Shown one piece after another: positions 22,220 through 34,033 of a DNA stretch of 64,000 nucleotides. Position 1 is the stretch's first letter; the number at the start of each line of letters is the position of its first letter. The position numbers and the translations under genes are program-made. The stretch is from Litsea cubeba (Eukaryota > Streptophyta > Magnoliopsida > Laurales > Lauraceae), in the NCBI GenBank assembly GCA_012931725.1, contig CM022953.1, positions 62,183,419 through 62,247,418 of the forward strand, read 5' to 3'. The notes beneath the pieces were generated by a model. The model was not told where the DNA came from and ran no database searches. It was given only the letters and a program-made list of their open reading frames with translations.

Positions 22220-25200
22220 AGGGATTGGTTGGCTCATAAAATCCATCTAGATTGATATTATAAGACATTAAGATAGTTTTTAGGTTAAAGCATTGAGACC
22301 GGGTAGATCCAACTATAGATGGTTTGTGGGTCCTAGTATGAACTTTAGTTTTGAAATCCAGATAAGAATGAGACCTATCTAAATGTAGTTGTGGCCAGGT
22401 CCGTCCTCCTTGACAGAGTTGTTACATTCTCCCTCAACTCCATCTCTCTCATGTGCTACTCTTTTTTCTGTCAGAAAAGAGATGGTTGATGGGAAAGGTT
22501 TGCTGATTAGGGACCAGAAAGATAATAAGACAGCTTCAAGCAGCCACCTGCTTTAGGCACTTTTTAGTTGCCTATTTTAATGGACTTTGGTACATGTGAA
22601 GCCATTTGAGGAGTCTCATCTGGGCTACACCATGTACCCACTGCTAAAGCACAAGGCCTACTAAATGTACAACATGCTTATGAGGATCAGCCGATCAGGC
22701 ATGGTAATGAGTCCGGCTAAACAGTGACCCAGTCAATTTGACACCATAAGGAAGGCATTGGTCCCAATGGAACTAAGATTTTATTTTATTTTTTACTAAA
22801 ACAATGGAACTAAGAATCAGTGGTACAAACACGTCTACTTTGTGATAAATAGATCATATTTTTGTCCGTTTGGACATCCAAACACTCTCTTAGAATGATG
22901 TTTTTGGTGTTTCCGGATTTTCTTTTTGGGCCCTAGGTGATGAAGATTATTATGGTGGGACATGATTCATGATGGGCTCAGACTTTTTAAGGGTGACGAT
23001 GCCATGAGCTTAGAATTTAAGGCACAGTTCATGACCCACCACCACCCTTAGAACTCATTTGATGTGGGTCATTAGATTTATCTTGATGGGCTTTGGATAT
23101 GAAGATAACATTGTCCCATGGGCCTTGGATGATGAAGCAACTGTCAGTTTTGCACTAGGAGATGATTGTGGGTCATCGGGCCTTAACTTCATCGGAATTT
23201 CTACCTTTTAGTCTTTGGTTGTGTACCTCAAATACTACAAAGTCAAAGGGCCAATACACATATTAAACAAGCCCACTTCATAAGTGGAAAGTAGCATTGG
23301 AGCCAAAAGTAGAAATTAGGCTCGGTCGGTTTCGGAGGGGATTTGAGGTTTGGGCCCGAACCATAATTTACCTGCTTATTAGACAGATCAAAACTAATCC
23401 AACCTGTATTAGTGGTGAGCCCTGATACTTGGCCTGGTGTCAGGCCACTCATCGGGCCTGGCATCAGGCCAAGTAGACTTTTTGATTAGTGGTGGGCCAT
23501 TCTGGGTCAGATCCGTTTGTTAAAGAGGTTGGGATTCATGAGTGACTGAAGTACCGGAAGGCCCAACTATATCCAATACCATTTCTATGACGTGTCAAAC
23601 CTAACCGCACCAACATCCATGTGGATCAGACTACCTTAGAAACATATGGGCCCAAGCTTGGGTCAGGTTTTGTCACAAATAATTGAAATGTTGAGAGCGC
23701 AAGCACACACACATACATAAGATGCGCACCCTGCTATGGGGCCCACTGTTTGTCCATCTAAATGGAACACCCCTCTTTTACCAAAAAAAAAAAAAATTAT
23801 ATCGGTCCCATGGGTTTAACACCTGGTTTAACACCTATCCGAATGGACTAGGCTCATAGATCGATCGTACACCAATCCAAATGGACTATGAAGCCATTAA
23901 ATTTGTGGAGCTTTGGATGAAGATCATAGGGTGATCAAATAGGCCCCAAACTTCATAGGTAGACAGGGCATACCATATCTTGAAATCCAACCCCACTCCC
24001 GCTCTTACCCCGGTCCCATCCGCAGGTGGGGCCTCGGGTGGGTCCTACAACCTGATGCTCAACCACGTCATTGCGTGTCACGCACCTTTTTTTTTTTACC
24101 AATAAATAAATCTTAAACCTTAATTAAATAATTTTACAAAGAAAAACTATTGAATAACGAGATAATTGTTCGTACACTTTTTCTGGACGACGTCACCCTA
24201 GTTAGCGATATCGTCAATTGGTTGACGAAATCATCAACTTTCATTTCAAAAAATGATATTTTGATCCATCTTCTTCTACCTAATGATAAAAAGGTTATGA
24301 AAATCATTGCATTTTGTGTTTCAGTGGTCTACTTTAAGTAATCTCGACAATCTTCCTTAGGTGTCTGACACTCATACTCAGTTTCTACACATTTATCGCC
24401 CCCCTTCACATGAGTTTTGAGAGTTCGAGTTTGGAGTACAAGGTGCTCGGTGAAATGCCTAAATGATAATTTTCTCTTAATTTAGCGGTGGCTATGAGTG
24501 ATGCTTGAGGGGAGGAATTTGAGTACGCTTTTGTGAACATGTAGAGTTTGAAGCCATTTATTTGGGAGAATTTTGTAAGTTTTAATGTTTATGAGCAACA
24601 TGTAGGAGCCCTGTTGGGCAATCTTTGAGTAGTAAATGTGAAGTTTTCTCCTAAATATTTTATTGTTCGTGTAGAGTTTTAGACCCAAAGAGTGTTTTTT
24701 ATTTTGTTAATCCGAAAGATTTGGACTCGCTTTAAGAATGGATGGATTTTACACACTTCATTAAGTGACTCTTGAAAGACTTGTCAAACCCTTCTTCTTT
24801 GACGCATTTATCACCTCCCATCGATTTGTCTTCATTTGTTTAAAATGAATATTCATCTTCCACTAAATCTCAGCATCATCCCCTCTAAACCTAAGACAAT
24901 TAGGTATAAAAACCATCAAAGAATAAGAAAAGTTCAAGAAAAAGAAGAAGAGTTGCAGGAGGTTGACGATATCATCAACTTGTCATCAACCAGGTTGATG
25001 ATATCGTCAATTGGGTAATTTTGTCCAAAAACATGTTCTAACAGTTATCACGTCATTTTATGTTACTGTTTAATTATGATTTAAATTTAATATTTTTTGT
25101 AAAAATCCCTTTTTTTTAAGCTAAGTTGTATTTCCAAAACGCTTATCTATAAAATACAAAAAGAAAATTGGTGAAAGATGTGGGTGATTGTAATACAACT

Positions 25201-25486
25201 ATGGGGGAGTTAGCCCATTGAACAAAAAACAAGCCCCACAAGCCAGGCCTAGATAGGCATTAAAATTGGGTCGGGCCTCCCAGGCACGACACAACCCAGA
25301 ACGGAAAAAGTTGTGCACGGGTCGTGTCAGACCCGGTGTTTTCCTGGGCCGTTGCAAGGCAAAGAGAGCCAGGGCGCCTAGACTGCGGCACAGCATGACA
25401 CGACCCCCCACCCCCCCAATGGCTATATTTTTTTAAAAAGCCTCCTTCCAAATGGCTATATTTTTGTTTTTTTTTTAAAGCCCTCT
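22220..25486. other. Intergenic DNA without recognisable genes
   Basis: No supported ORF. GC-rich words such as GGCCTGGCATCAGGCC near 23440-23470 and AGCCAGGCCTAGATAGGC near 25240 resemble degraded hAT subterminal regions. GATATCGTCAA-type words recur at 24206-24220 and 24965-25012. Confidence 0.45.
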
Positions 25487-25601
25487 GTCACGACCCCAAA
25501 ATGGGGGTAGAATTAAGGGGTCGTGATTAGGGGATTACCGTAGCATAAACTTTCCTTTTCCCCAGGATCCGCATTGATAAGAATACAGAATCCATCACCG
25601 T

Positions 25602-26568
25602 TAGGCCTGTCAATGGGACGCGTTGAAACGGGTAGAAAGCCCGGTCGGCCCGTCCCAAGCCCGAAAATACAGGGCTTTTAAAAAAATTTTGAGCCCAGTG
25701 GGCTGGGCTTGGACAATACATTTTAAAGCCCGGCCAAAATGGGAGTGGGACTGGGCAGAAACAACCCAGCCCGTTCCGGCCCGGCCCAGCCCGCTGCAAA
25801 GTCATTTAATAATAATTATTTATATATTACAGTTTGTGCCCAAGATTGGTTTAGTCATGACAAAACTAGTGATGATGATTTAGACAATGATGGGAATGCA
25901 CTAACGGATGTTTTAGACATATTAAAAGAAAAATAATTTTTGTTGATTTCTTTTTTACATTACTTGACTCATATAGGATACTCATTCTCATTCATTTTAT
26001 TGATTTTCTACTTTCACCGGCCAAAAATAAAAATAAAAAGTTTTTAACCGATGCTACATTACTTTAACTTGACTCATATAGGATACTCATTCTCATTCAT
26101 TTCTATTGATTTTCTGATTTTCTACTTTCACCGGCAAAAAAAAAAAAGAAAAAAGGTTTTAACCGTTCCTACATTACTTGACCCATATAGCCTATAGGAT
26201 ACTCATTCATTTTTATTGATTTTCTACTATCACCGGCAAAATAATAATAATAATAATAACTCCGCCATGTTGCTTGTTGCATTGCATTGCCGGTCCCAAG
26301 CCCGGAAAAAAGGAGGAGGGTTTAAAGTACGGTTCACGCCGGGTGTCTGGTGACAGTAGGAATAATTAGAGAATGTTTTACTTATGTCCAGGATCGGGCT
26401 AAGCCCAGGCCCGGCCCTGTCCCAGCCCGGGCCCGTACGGGATGGGATTTGATGTAGGCCCGTTCAATTTAGGGCTGGGATTGGGCAACACCCGGCAGGC
26501 TCGTTCTATTTTCGGGACGGGATTGGACAACCCAAGCCCAAGCCCGGCCCGTCCCATTGACAGGCCTA
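25602..26568 (+). mobile_element. Non-autonomous hAT DNA transposon with 8-bp target duplication
   Basis: Ends TAGGCCTGTCAATGGGAC... and ...GTCCCATTGACAGGCCTA are inverted repeats. The target duplication ATCACCGT lies at 25594-25601 and 26569-26576. Subterminal CCCGGCCCG-type repeats are typical of hAT. Inside, 25830-25935 encodes VCAQDWFSHDKTSDDDL..., like the C-terminal tail of Ac-type transposases, ending in TAA. It is therefore a deletion derivative of an autonomous element. Confidence 0.9.
25960..26250 (+). repeat. Triplicated segment of about 85 bp inside the hAT
   Basis: TTACTTGACTCATATAGGAT...TTGATTTTCTACTTTCACCGG occurs three times in tandem with small indels and variable A-runs between. 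Confidence 0.8.
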
Positions 26569-27363
26569 ATCACCGTCATGGAACATTTTGCGGAAGCTTG
26601 CATTGTGGTGCAACCTAAAGTCCGGGGCTTATTGGATTCCGTGTTGCGTCACTAATGTCTTACTAACTGCATCATACTTGTATCGTACCTCATCAAACTG
26701 ATATAACATAAACAAAATATAACAGAGCTACACAAGCAATCAGGAGATTATATTCCCACAATTCAAGTCAAAGAGTTACAAAAGAGGTATTAATTACATT
26801 CCTAACATAGAAGGCCAACAGAGACCACTAAAATAGAATATAAATCTAAGATAATACTCCCGGGTATTTCGCATCTCATGTGCAAGGAATGGAGTCTACA
26901 TGACAACCTTTGCACGTCAGTCATACGTCACCCGCGGCTCAGCAACCGCCTCCTCAGAAACAGTCCCAGGATACAAGTCGGGAAATCATACCTACAGCAT
27001 CAAGTGTAGATCATACAAGAGTCTAGAAAATATCCAAGATAAAGAGCATAGTTTGCAGGTACAAAGCATAATATAAATGCAGGTGATTATTCAGGAAGTT
27101 AGTGTCAGTGAGCTGGGCAGGTTGATGCAAGAAAATATGATTAACATAATTATAAACATGAATTAAATTTAGGCCAAAGATTACTTGGCAACCAATGCGC
27201 ATAATCCTCGGAAGGTGGAGCAATTGCTAGCCCCTAACAAGTAGGCAGGTGGTACCTCAGAACTCGTAGTGGAGTCCCTATCACGGGGGTACCTAGTCTG
27301 CCCTGGACAGCATGGGTACATAAGTGACACCAGTCACATATAGGACTCAAACTGCAGCGAGCA

Positions 27364-27397
<34 letters not shown>

Positions 27398-29065
27398 TAG
27401 AATGACAGCTTGGTGGTGCCGACTCGAAAATCAATGCAGAATGCAGGGCTCCATGCTTAAATCAGGAATTAGTGAGTACTTCGGTTACTAAAGAATGTAT
27501 GTGCAAGTACAGGGAATGACAAATACTTAGGATGCCTTAAAACGGAGAAACGATGTTGATTCGGCCTTTAAAATAGTTAACCAAGTCAATTCAGGATTAA
27601 AACAGTAACAGGTTAAAGCGGGTTTCAAAACAATATTTTTCCAAGTCCGTGAAATTCTATAGAAAAAACGGACGACATTTGGAGTAGGAATAGGGGACCC
27701 AAAATGGGTAGCAGAAAGGCAAGGTGATCTAGGTATCTCAAAAGGGTAGGGCGACCAAATGCTTGCATACAAACCGAGAAAACCTTTAAGGATCTAGGTA
27801 CATCCAATGGTCAAGCAGGGCGAAAATCGCGCGCTAAGACCTTAGAAGTCCCGTGTGGTAAGATGCTAAAGTCAGGTTTATAATGTGCATGATAAAAGTA
27901 TGAAAAGTTTAATTGAAATAATCATAAACATGCAAGTATCATGATTCCCAAAATTAAACGCTCAAAGGGATGGATATTGGTCTATTTTCATACACTTGAT
28001 GCATTCGGAAGGTGGAAATATCCAATCCCTAAGTTCGGATAAAAATACGAGTCATCATGCTCCACATGTATTCACAATTCATCGCGTTTAAGTATGAATT
28101 AAAAATTAGTATCGGGCATGTCGGGGTGCGGGGTACACCAACGATCTAAGTCTCAAGTTCCCTTCATAGGAAAGGAATCCATATTTGTGGGAATTACATA
28201 ATTCGAGTTCCACCTACACTCCATTTCTAAGTTTTAATTTAGTTCCCTAAATTTTCAGAATTTGTGGGGAGAAATCTGGGTGAAAACAACCCAAGAAGGC
28301 CCTAAAAACAGCCCAAAAGGTGGTTTTGCGAGGCCCACAGCGTGCAGAGTGGCTGCTGGGTACTGCCTGCAGAGTGGCTGCTGGAAGCTGCAGCAAAGTG
28401 GTTGCTGGCAGCTAGCAGATTGGGTCTTACAGGGGATTTTCAAGGTAGGGCATAAATCTAATTTAAGGGGATTAAAAGGGGTAAATCCACCAATACTTGG
28501 ATCCAAAAATAAGGTTTAATCCCATCATTTATTTCAATTTCTAACTCTAATCCAACCATGGATTAGGATTAACAAAAACCAATTGAAACCCTTGGAAAGA
28601 ACACTAATTTAACAAAAGCCATTTACAAACCACAGTGATTAATACCTATCATTTCTTAAACATGATTAATGTATCATGATCAATTAGAATAAAGATTAAC
28701 ATACATAATATGCAATTTAAATTAGATACTTGCCTCTTATCAAGAATCATTCACACTCCTAACCCACGGTCAATCCAAGCCCCAACGAAGAGCTTTCTCA
28801 TTCAAATAAGGCCACCCAAAATCACCTAAGAACACAACCCATTCGCTGTCAAGAGTCCGCCCCCAAAACAGCCATAACCAGTTATGAAAATGGGCTCCAT
28901 ATCAAGCAACATTACAAGGAGGAAGAGAGCTTAACTCTTAGAAGTTCAAGAATGAGAAAGGTGATGGAAGAAAGGGCTTCCACAGTGGATTTGCGTCAAA
29001 ACAAACTATGTTACGGAGAAGATGACAAGGAGCTGATTGGCTGGCTAGATCTTGCAAGGAGATTC

Positions 29066-29815
29066 TCTAGGGGTGTCTCTTTTTGCCGAATTTCCAATTT
29101 TTCCGAAATCCGACCCGAAATAGGTTTGGCTATGGGTGCAGTTTTCGTGGTCCGATATCCGATTTTCCAATTTTCAAAAATTTCGAAAAACAATCGGATC
29201 GGATTCGGATATAACTCTAAAAACCGATCTGATCCGATATCCGATCCGACAATTTCGAAATATAGCTGATTTGAAATTACCAGTATTTTTGCCGAATTAT
29301 TCCAAAAATATACACTTATGAGTAATGTTTATAACCTAACTAATCTCCACACTTCATTAAATTTGATCTTAACCGTTCATATAATCATATATACCAAAAC
29401 AAAAAACAATACAACCTAAGTAGCCATCATTCCCTTTCCCTCTCCCTCTCAAACCCTTCTCTCCCACCCCTCTCAAGTCCTTCCCTCCTTTTCAAGCTCT
29501 TTTCTCCCTCACGTTCCATACCACCAGCCACAAAGTGAAGCTAGGAATTCCAAGGTACAAGCAATATTTTTAATTAATATATTCTTATTTGGCAGGCAAG
29601 TTATTGTTTTTCATGTTTCGCTTTCTTTTGCTTTCTTTTATGAAAAACAAACGAATGAACGATTGTTGATTCTTTATCGGGATTTATGCTTTTGCAGGTA
29701 TATATGTCAGCTATGGGTGAGAACAATACTCCCCTCGCTAGTAGTGCTGATGTCGTTAGCCTTAAGAAGCAAAATCTAGGTCAAGTTGGTAGTAGCGATG
29801 AAGTTATAAGTCAGA
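29066..29815 (+). mobile_element. 5' end of a broken hAT-like transposon with its first exons
   Basis: Begins at CTAGGGGTGTCTC, a hAT-like terminus, followed by GGATCGGAT-type subterminal repeats. A pyrimidine-rich leader (29430-29554) ends at a GT donor (29555). The acceptor is at 29697, and an ATG at 29704 opens MSAMGENNTPLASSADVV. Such leaders and Ser/Asn-rich starts occur upstream of BED zinc fingers in hAT transposases (inference). The reading is cut near 29815, where Helitron sequence begins. Confidence 0.4.
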
Positions 29816-32520
29816 AGAAGAAGCCAAGTGCAAAGCATGCCGATTTGTAAGTTGGGTGCACCACCCCTCCAATGGTTCTTATATCCTCATGGCATTTTGC
29901 CCCCCGAACTTTGTTTAGCAGGATACCCAGATAATGACGTTCTCCTGAGTTTGGATGTGCATAAGCAAGTCTACCAATACTAATACGTTGTTTTCGCCTT
30001 GTCCACATTTTTTGCTTTGCGTTCCAGATCCCCCACTTTGTTGGAAACTCAACGTATATAAATTCATTGGCATCCGGGTGGTTTATATTTGCTTCGAACC
30101 ATTTCGTGAACATTGTTTCATGAATGCCATCCCGATTAATCACGGATGCAACATCATCTGTGTCCCTAAACACAACAAACTGTTCTCCTGGTAAATGATA
30201 TTGTAACCTCTGCACAGAGGGATATTGTTTTTGCAAGTAGAATTCCAATATTCTCCAGCATGCTTCAATTGAAGATATGTATCGACCGTCGATGCAACAT
30301 CATCTGTGTCCCTAAACACAACAAACTGTTCTCCTGGTAAATGATATTGTAACCTCTGCACAGAGGGATATTGTTTTTGCAAGTAGAATTCCAATATTCT
30401 CCAGCATGCTTCAATCGAAGATATGTATCGACCGTCTTGAAATTGCTTGATCTCATTCACACATCTGTACATACGTTCTCCATTCTGATCATATTGTACA
30501 ATATTATCCTCGATCACAATCGTTGCACGATCTGGACCCTTATGAATGTACTTGTATAAGTACTTAATGACCTTGCTGTGGGCACACCGCTCAATATTTA
30601 TGTGTGAATCATATCTTACAATGAGATCACGATTATATGGAATAACCCATCGATTATCGACATCAAAACCATTGATTTTATATGTCATATTATTATTTCG
30701 ACGTCTGTATAGCACGAATCCATTCTCCGCTATTGTCGTTAAACTGACAAATGGTTTTGGATAACCTTTCGAGCACTTTCCATTTACCATGCATGGAGCA
30801 TTTATATTTTGAAAACCACAAGGCCCGTGTAACATGCATCTCGTCACAGTCGCGAACGCCAATGGATCTTCAACCTCACTTGGTATTTCCGCCGAAATAA
30901 TGTCATCAATCTCTTCTGGTAAATGTGGTTTGTCTTCACCAGTCAGAGTGAGGATGATGTGAGCATGTAGTAATCCTCGCTTTTGAAACTCAATGACATG
31001 AATATTTGTTCAAGATTGGTGTGAATGTTGTAATTAATGAAAAAAATTATAATTCCAACATAGTAATAAAATTATGAATAGATATTGAAGTCTCATGCTA
31101 AGAAGTGATTTTGTATACCTGCAATGACTTTGCCGAAAAAATTATTTTTTTTAAGGTCTTCATCAGTTGTTTCAGCCTATTATGAAATACCCTTGCAACT
31201 ATATCTGGCCTGTCCTCAGTGCGTTGACCAAGGAATCGTGATAGCTGTTGCTTAATCTCTGGCCAACTTGGGTTGCATGTGAATAGTTATAAATAGATCG
31301 GGAAATCCCATCGTACGACAAATCACCATAGCATTCTGATAATGTTGAATCATGTTCCTTGGACCACCAGTGAACGATGAAGGAATAATGTAGCGCATAC
31401 CAACTGCAGTCGCATCCGTATCACCAGTGTTGACCGCCTCCTGTAAACCCCTATACAAATCTGCACGCAAAGCATTCTGATTGTTCCTGATGAAACTAAG
31501 TCTTTCCTTCTCTATTGCCGCGTAGCAATCAACCACAAACTGTTGGAAAAGTCTGCCACCTTGAAGCAGCTGAAGTGCCTTCACCATCCCGAGACATCAG
31601 TCTAAATGCATAGAACTCTCTGATCGATACACCCTCACGCATATAGTTTGACCTAGGTGCGAACTTTATGAACTTCGTCCATCCATCAGTTCCATATGGA
31701 AAGAGCAATGGGTATTGGAGCGGCATGTATGAAGGGTGTGTTTTGTTAATCCTCCGGAGACTACCATCTAACTTTCGAACAATGACGTCACGATTTCCTG
31801 TAATTTCAGACTCATCTCCGACAATGATGGCCGCAACCTCATTTGTGGTCGGTCTAGCGTACTGTCTTCCTTCCCGTGAATGTAGAATTCGGACATGCAA
31901 ATTTTGATTACCATTTTCAAAGAGCCTATCCCTCGCGTTACGGAACAATTGTACGTAAGGGTTAGTAGCGTTTAGCATTGTCTGCAAGCCCTCCAATACA
32001 GTCAAGTCAAAATCATTTGCGTCTTCGTTTCCTTGAACAACCCTTAATCTATTGGATGTTTCATGTTCCGTGTCATATATATATATAGTTATGCAAACTT
32101 AGGCATGTCTCTAGGAGCAGGAAGTAACGAACCGATCCTGTGAAAATTCGTTCCACTTATTCGGAAATGATATGGTCCTCTTCCATCGAGCAAAGAATGA
32201 TCAATTTTACCACCTATTGACGTGAAGGACAACATTGAATTGTATATTCTTATTTTCTCCTTGAATCTAGATTGAAGGAATTGATTATGTAGAAATTCAG
32301 GTGTGTTCGGTAGTAGTGGCAGCATCACCTTTCCTCGATGACAACATAGATTAAACATTGGTCTTGAAATTGAACTGTCCTTGATTCTTTCTTCAAGCCA
32401 CATAAAAGCTCTACAGTGAGAGCATACTGCAACTCTGGAACCGAAGCTCCAACGCGTGGAGATATTTCTTCTCCTTGAGCTCAAGAAAATATTATTTCCT
32501 GTAATTAAATTATTCTATCA
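29812..32520 (-). pseudogene. Helitron Rep protein, N-terminal and HUH region, disrupted
   Basis: Rolling-circle transposon replication initiator. In coding order (high to low coordinates): a Cys-rich segment (CSHCRAFMWLEERIKDSS, near 32430); NLHVRILHSREGRQYARPT and KTHPSYMPLQYPLLFPYGTD (31560-32000); the Helitron_like_N core FVVDCYAAIEKERLSF and GGPRNMIQHYQNAMVICR (31252-31560); NPSWPEI; a probable intron near 31120-31000; the HUH motif HAHIILTL (30953-30967); CMLHGPCG; and KYLYKYIHKG with the Tyr site (near 30537-30566). It ends within a late Rep segment near 29815, so the helicase is absent. A stop near 32098, a frameshift near 31560 and a 146-bp tandem duplication break the frame. Confidence 0.88.
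30145..30436 (-). repeat. 146-bp exact tandem duplication inside the Helitron Rep
   Basis: 30145-30290 and 30291-30436 appear to differ at one base (TCAATTGAAG versus TCAATCGAAG). Since 146 is not a multiple of 3, the duplication shifts the frame. Confidence 0.93.
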
Positions 32521-34033
32521 GCCTTTAAAAACTCATTATTTTCGGGAAAAAATAGTGAGTAGTTAAAATTAAAATTCAGTACTTGATGTCGAAGCAATTG
32601 TTTTGCCCGACGTTAGATTGGAATGAGATGTTGAAGCTAGTCTGCTGCTCGACGTCCCATTTGAATGACCATGATGTTGCCGCCTAAGATGCAAGATTGT
32701 GGATCTCACACGTCGTGCCTCCATTTACATGACTCTTTTCCTATACCCTGGTTGATCTTGTTCATTTTGGATCGATTGACAGATGTGACTCACATTATTT
32801 GTATTTGCACCTAGAATTCATTGGTAGCAATTGTTTATTATTTTTGTAGATATAATAAGATATGATATCGAGTTATGTAGATGTTGAAGATGTATATATT
32901 TTACCGATTCTTGTATGCATGAAGTGGTATACATTGTGAGAATATGTGGCCTCCTGAATACCCTCGAATTGCATAGTTCGTTTACTATGCAAAATCGATA
33001 ACCTTAAGAACCGAGACATCTTATACTTGATTCTTTTTTGATGATCATCTATAGTTGTAAGTTTATCCATCCTGAACATATATAATCTCAAACCTTTTAT
33101 TAGGACCTAATGCTGGAGATTCATACTTAGAAAGGTAAGTTCGACATATAAATTATAATCGGATAATAGTGTCAATGAATTACATAACACAATTAGAAGG
33201 CCATATAACACCACAAGCCTGCAGTTAGCCTAAGCCCAAAGTTGTCGAAGCCCATCGTATTTATTTATGAGGCTCAAAACACAGGCCATTTCCATCCCAC
33301 CAGCCGATCAACATTTGCAAAATATATGAACTATGTGTTAAATATATCGAGTCAGGACGGACGTTTAAGAATATATTGATCCAGATCAAAGACCCAATTA
33401 ATATCTCGCCCATGAATCAAGCCCATCGGACTAAAACAGTGCTTTAATAGTCAGGATCCGGAGAGGAACTCCACGTGGGTCACATCTAATTTAAAATATG
33501 TGTCACTTAAAATAAAGGCCCGCTTAATATATGAGGTATCATCAAATTAATACAAACCCACCAGAAATGGATATATCTATGATTAAAAATTCACACCAAT
33601 TGTTATATCGCTAGGAATAGGTAGTCATTAAAATAGTTAATCTCAAAGATTGACTGATGAATAGTTAATCAAGCCCATTTAGGGATCTAATGGAGAGATT
33701 TTAGGCTTTTGAGTGGAAGATGATTCTTTTAAACATAAGCATGAAATTAAAAAAATAATATATTTTGAGATTCTTGTATAGAGAAGGAGAAAAGATTACC
33801 TTATTCTATGAAGATGATGTATTTGTTGTTCGGACGGTTTGCAAACATAAATTAAGATCGAGCCCCCTTCCAACTTCAAGTACGACGTGTGAGGTCCTTC
33901 TTTTCTTATAGCTTTGGTCTGATGATAGTTAACAGTCTGAAAATTAAGAATGAAAAAAAAATCAATACCTCGTCAATAATCTCTCTCTCTCTCTCTCTCT
34001 CTCTAAGAAGAAGAAGAATAAAAAGGAAGGAAA
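32521..34033. other. Region between Helitron Rep and tubulin fragment
   Basis: No recognised coding domain. Probably the 5' portion of the Helitron, plus a CT microsatellite at 33979-34003. No Helitron 5' TC end could be placed. Confidence 0.35.

Larger units (their letters stand above)
25487..29065 (+). mobile_element. Degraded long-LTR-like sequence related in layout to the element at 6295-9920
   Basis: Starts near TGTCACGACCCCAAAATGGG, resembling the TGTCACACCCCG start of the nested element. It repeats landmarks in the same order: an ACGTCA / CCGCCTCCTC stretch (26910-26955 versus 6650-6680) and TTACTTGCCTCT (28725 versus 9132). The right boundary is unclear. No coding domain was found. 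A hAT element is nested at 25602-26568. Confidence 0.42.

Noticed and set aside
28423..28436. GGGTCTTACA as the right end of the LTR-like sequence starting at 25487
   Set aside because: Landmarks shared with the element at 6295 (TTACTTGCCTC) continue beyond it, so this is probably not the true end.
29955..30764. Plus-strand ORFs across the Helitron region
   Set aside because: They are antisense to clear Rep motifs and carry no domain.
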